A stretch of DNA of 64,000 bases from Comamonadaceae bacterium (GTDB taxonomy: Bacteria > Pseudomonadota > Gammaproteobacteria > Burkholderiales > Burkholderiaceae_C), in assembly GCA_021299875.1 (NCBI GenBank), contig JAJTEW010000002.1, positions 62,001-126,000 on the forward strand. The letters are read 5' to 3'. Each line of letters begins with the position of its first letter. Position 1 is the first letter of the stretch. The notes under the pieces were generated by a model. That model searched no databases. It saw only the letters and a program-made list of their open reading frames with translations, and had not been told where the DNA came from. The position numbers and the translations under genes are program-made. Of this stretch, positions 63,409 to 64,000 are shown in pieces.

Positions 63409-64000
63409 ATGAAGCTCTACACCGCCCACCGCGCCCCCAGCCCCCGTCGGGTGCTGATGTTTTTGGTGGAGAAAAACATCACTGGCATCGAGATGGTCCA
63501 CATGGATCTGAATGCTGGTGAGCACCGACAAGCCGAATACTTGGTCAAAAGCCCGCTGGCCAAAGTGCCCGCGCTGGAGCTGGACGATGGCCGGGTGATC
63601 ACCGAAACCCGGGCGATTTGCACTTTGCTGGAGGGGCGCTTTCCCGAGCCCAACCTGATGGGCGTGGACGGTGACGAGCGCGGCTTCATCGAGATGGCCG
63701 ACCGGCAGGTCGAGCTGTATTTGTTGGGTGGGATTGCCAATGCGATCCGCCACAGCCACCCGGGGCTGGCGGCGCTTGAGAAACCGCAGTTTCCGGAGTT
63801 TGGTCGCTCTCAGGCCGAGAAGGTGCGGGATGTGGCACGGGGTTTTGACCAGCGCCTGCAAACCCAGCCCTTCATCGCGGGCGGGCGTTTCACCATTGCC
63901 GACATCACCGCGTTTTGTGCGCTGGAGTTTGCGCGCGGCCTGATGAAGTTCGTGCCCGGTGACGAGGGCATGCCCGCTTTGCAGGCATGGCGCGACCGCA
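63409..64000 (+). CDS. Glutathione S-transferase family protein (3' end outside window)
   Basis: The first 197 residues of a GST. The N-terminal thioredoxin-like domain has MKLYTAHRAPSPRRVLMFL, SPLAKVPALELDDG (cis-Pro) and ITETRAICTLLE (glutathione-binding Glu/Thr); the helical C-terminal domain includes FIAGGRFTIADITAFCAL (the N-capping box). The ATG at 63409 has AAGAAGGA before it. The substrate is unknown. It is divergent from the acyl-CoA dehydrogenase, so a link to fatty-acid or aromatic breakdown is possible only as inference. Confidence 0.87.
   Translation, partial: MKLYTAHRAPSPRRVLMFLVEKNITGIEMVHMDLNAGEHRQAEYLVKSPLAKVPALELDDGRVITETRAICTLLEGRFPEPNLMGVDGDERGFIEMADRQVELYLLGGIANAIRHSHPGLAALEKPQFPEFGRSQAEKVRDVARGFDQRLQTQPFIAGGRFTIADITAFCALEFARGLMKFVPGDEGMPALQAWRDR

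Overview
The window looks like chromosomal DNA of a beta-proteobacterium of the order Burkholderiales, most likely family Comamonadaceae (Limnohabitans, Rhodoferax or Curvibacter type). The basis is the gene order glmU–lrp–glmS and dapF–DUF484–xerC, a complete mraZ-to-lpxC division and cell-wall cluster, an alanine/lysine-rich long DksA, and the moderately GC-rich codon use. This is an inference from gene content; no 16S gene is present.

Layout. 1–10.1 kb: housekeeping genes (NDUFA9-like NAD-binding protein cut by the window edge, a DUF2817 and an M20 peptidase, a molybdopterin oxidoreductase with a PHA-system protein, lytic transglycosylase, 5-formyl-THF cyclo-ligase, a TetR regulator and an unusual MBL-fold protein). 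10.1–16.5 kb: two lipoproteins, glmU, an SDR, an Lrp/AsnC regulator and glmS. 16.5–22.8 kb: an accessory island starting just after glmS. It holds a dead serine recombinase, a large RTX-type protein, a small HTH-like ORF, a complete IS2-like element with a perfect 5-bp target duplication that splits another HTH-like ORF, an AT-rich alpha/beta hydrolase, and an internally deleted acyl-CoA synthetase. 22.8–29.6 kb: SET-domain protein, VF530 protein, Lon-family protease, then a regulatory block (two NarL-type regulators, one with a degenerate receiver, a small His-rich protein, and two divergent Crp-like proteins). 29.6–41.4 kb: FAD oxidoreductase, cysteine synthase, RNase P RNA, a cysteine-free Rrf2 regulator, a pseudouridine-synthase homologue without its catalytic Asp, a NUDIX–MBL fusion, dapF–DUF484–xerC, a CobW-type metal chaperone and DksA. 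41.4–60.1 kb: the dcw cluster, mraZ rsmH ftsL ftsI murE murF mraY murD ftsW murG murC ddl ftsQ ftsA ftsZ lpxC, tightly packed with many stop/start overlaps. 60.1–64 kb: EamA permease, pyrF, an acyl-CoA dehydrogenase and a GST cut by the edge.

How the parts fit. GlmS and GlmU make UDP-GlcNAc, the precursor used by MurG and LpxC. DapF supplies meso-diaminopimelate, and MurE carries the DNPR motif expected of an mDAP-adding enzyme, so the peptidoglycan should be the Gram-negative mDAP type. The mraZ leader carries four AGTG direct repeats at exactly 10-bp spacing, a good candidate for the MraZ autoregulatory site.

I see no tRNA, rRNA or CRISPR array. The best candidates for new biology are the glmS-linked island, the orphan regulator block at 26.3–29.6 kb, and several conserved-looking proteins that have lost their canonical catalytic or metal-binding residues (RluF-like, Rrf2, MBL, second NarL regulator).
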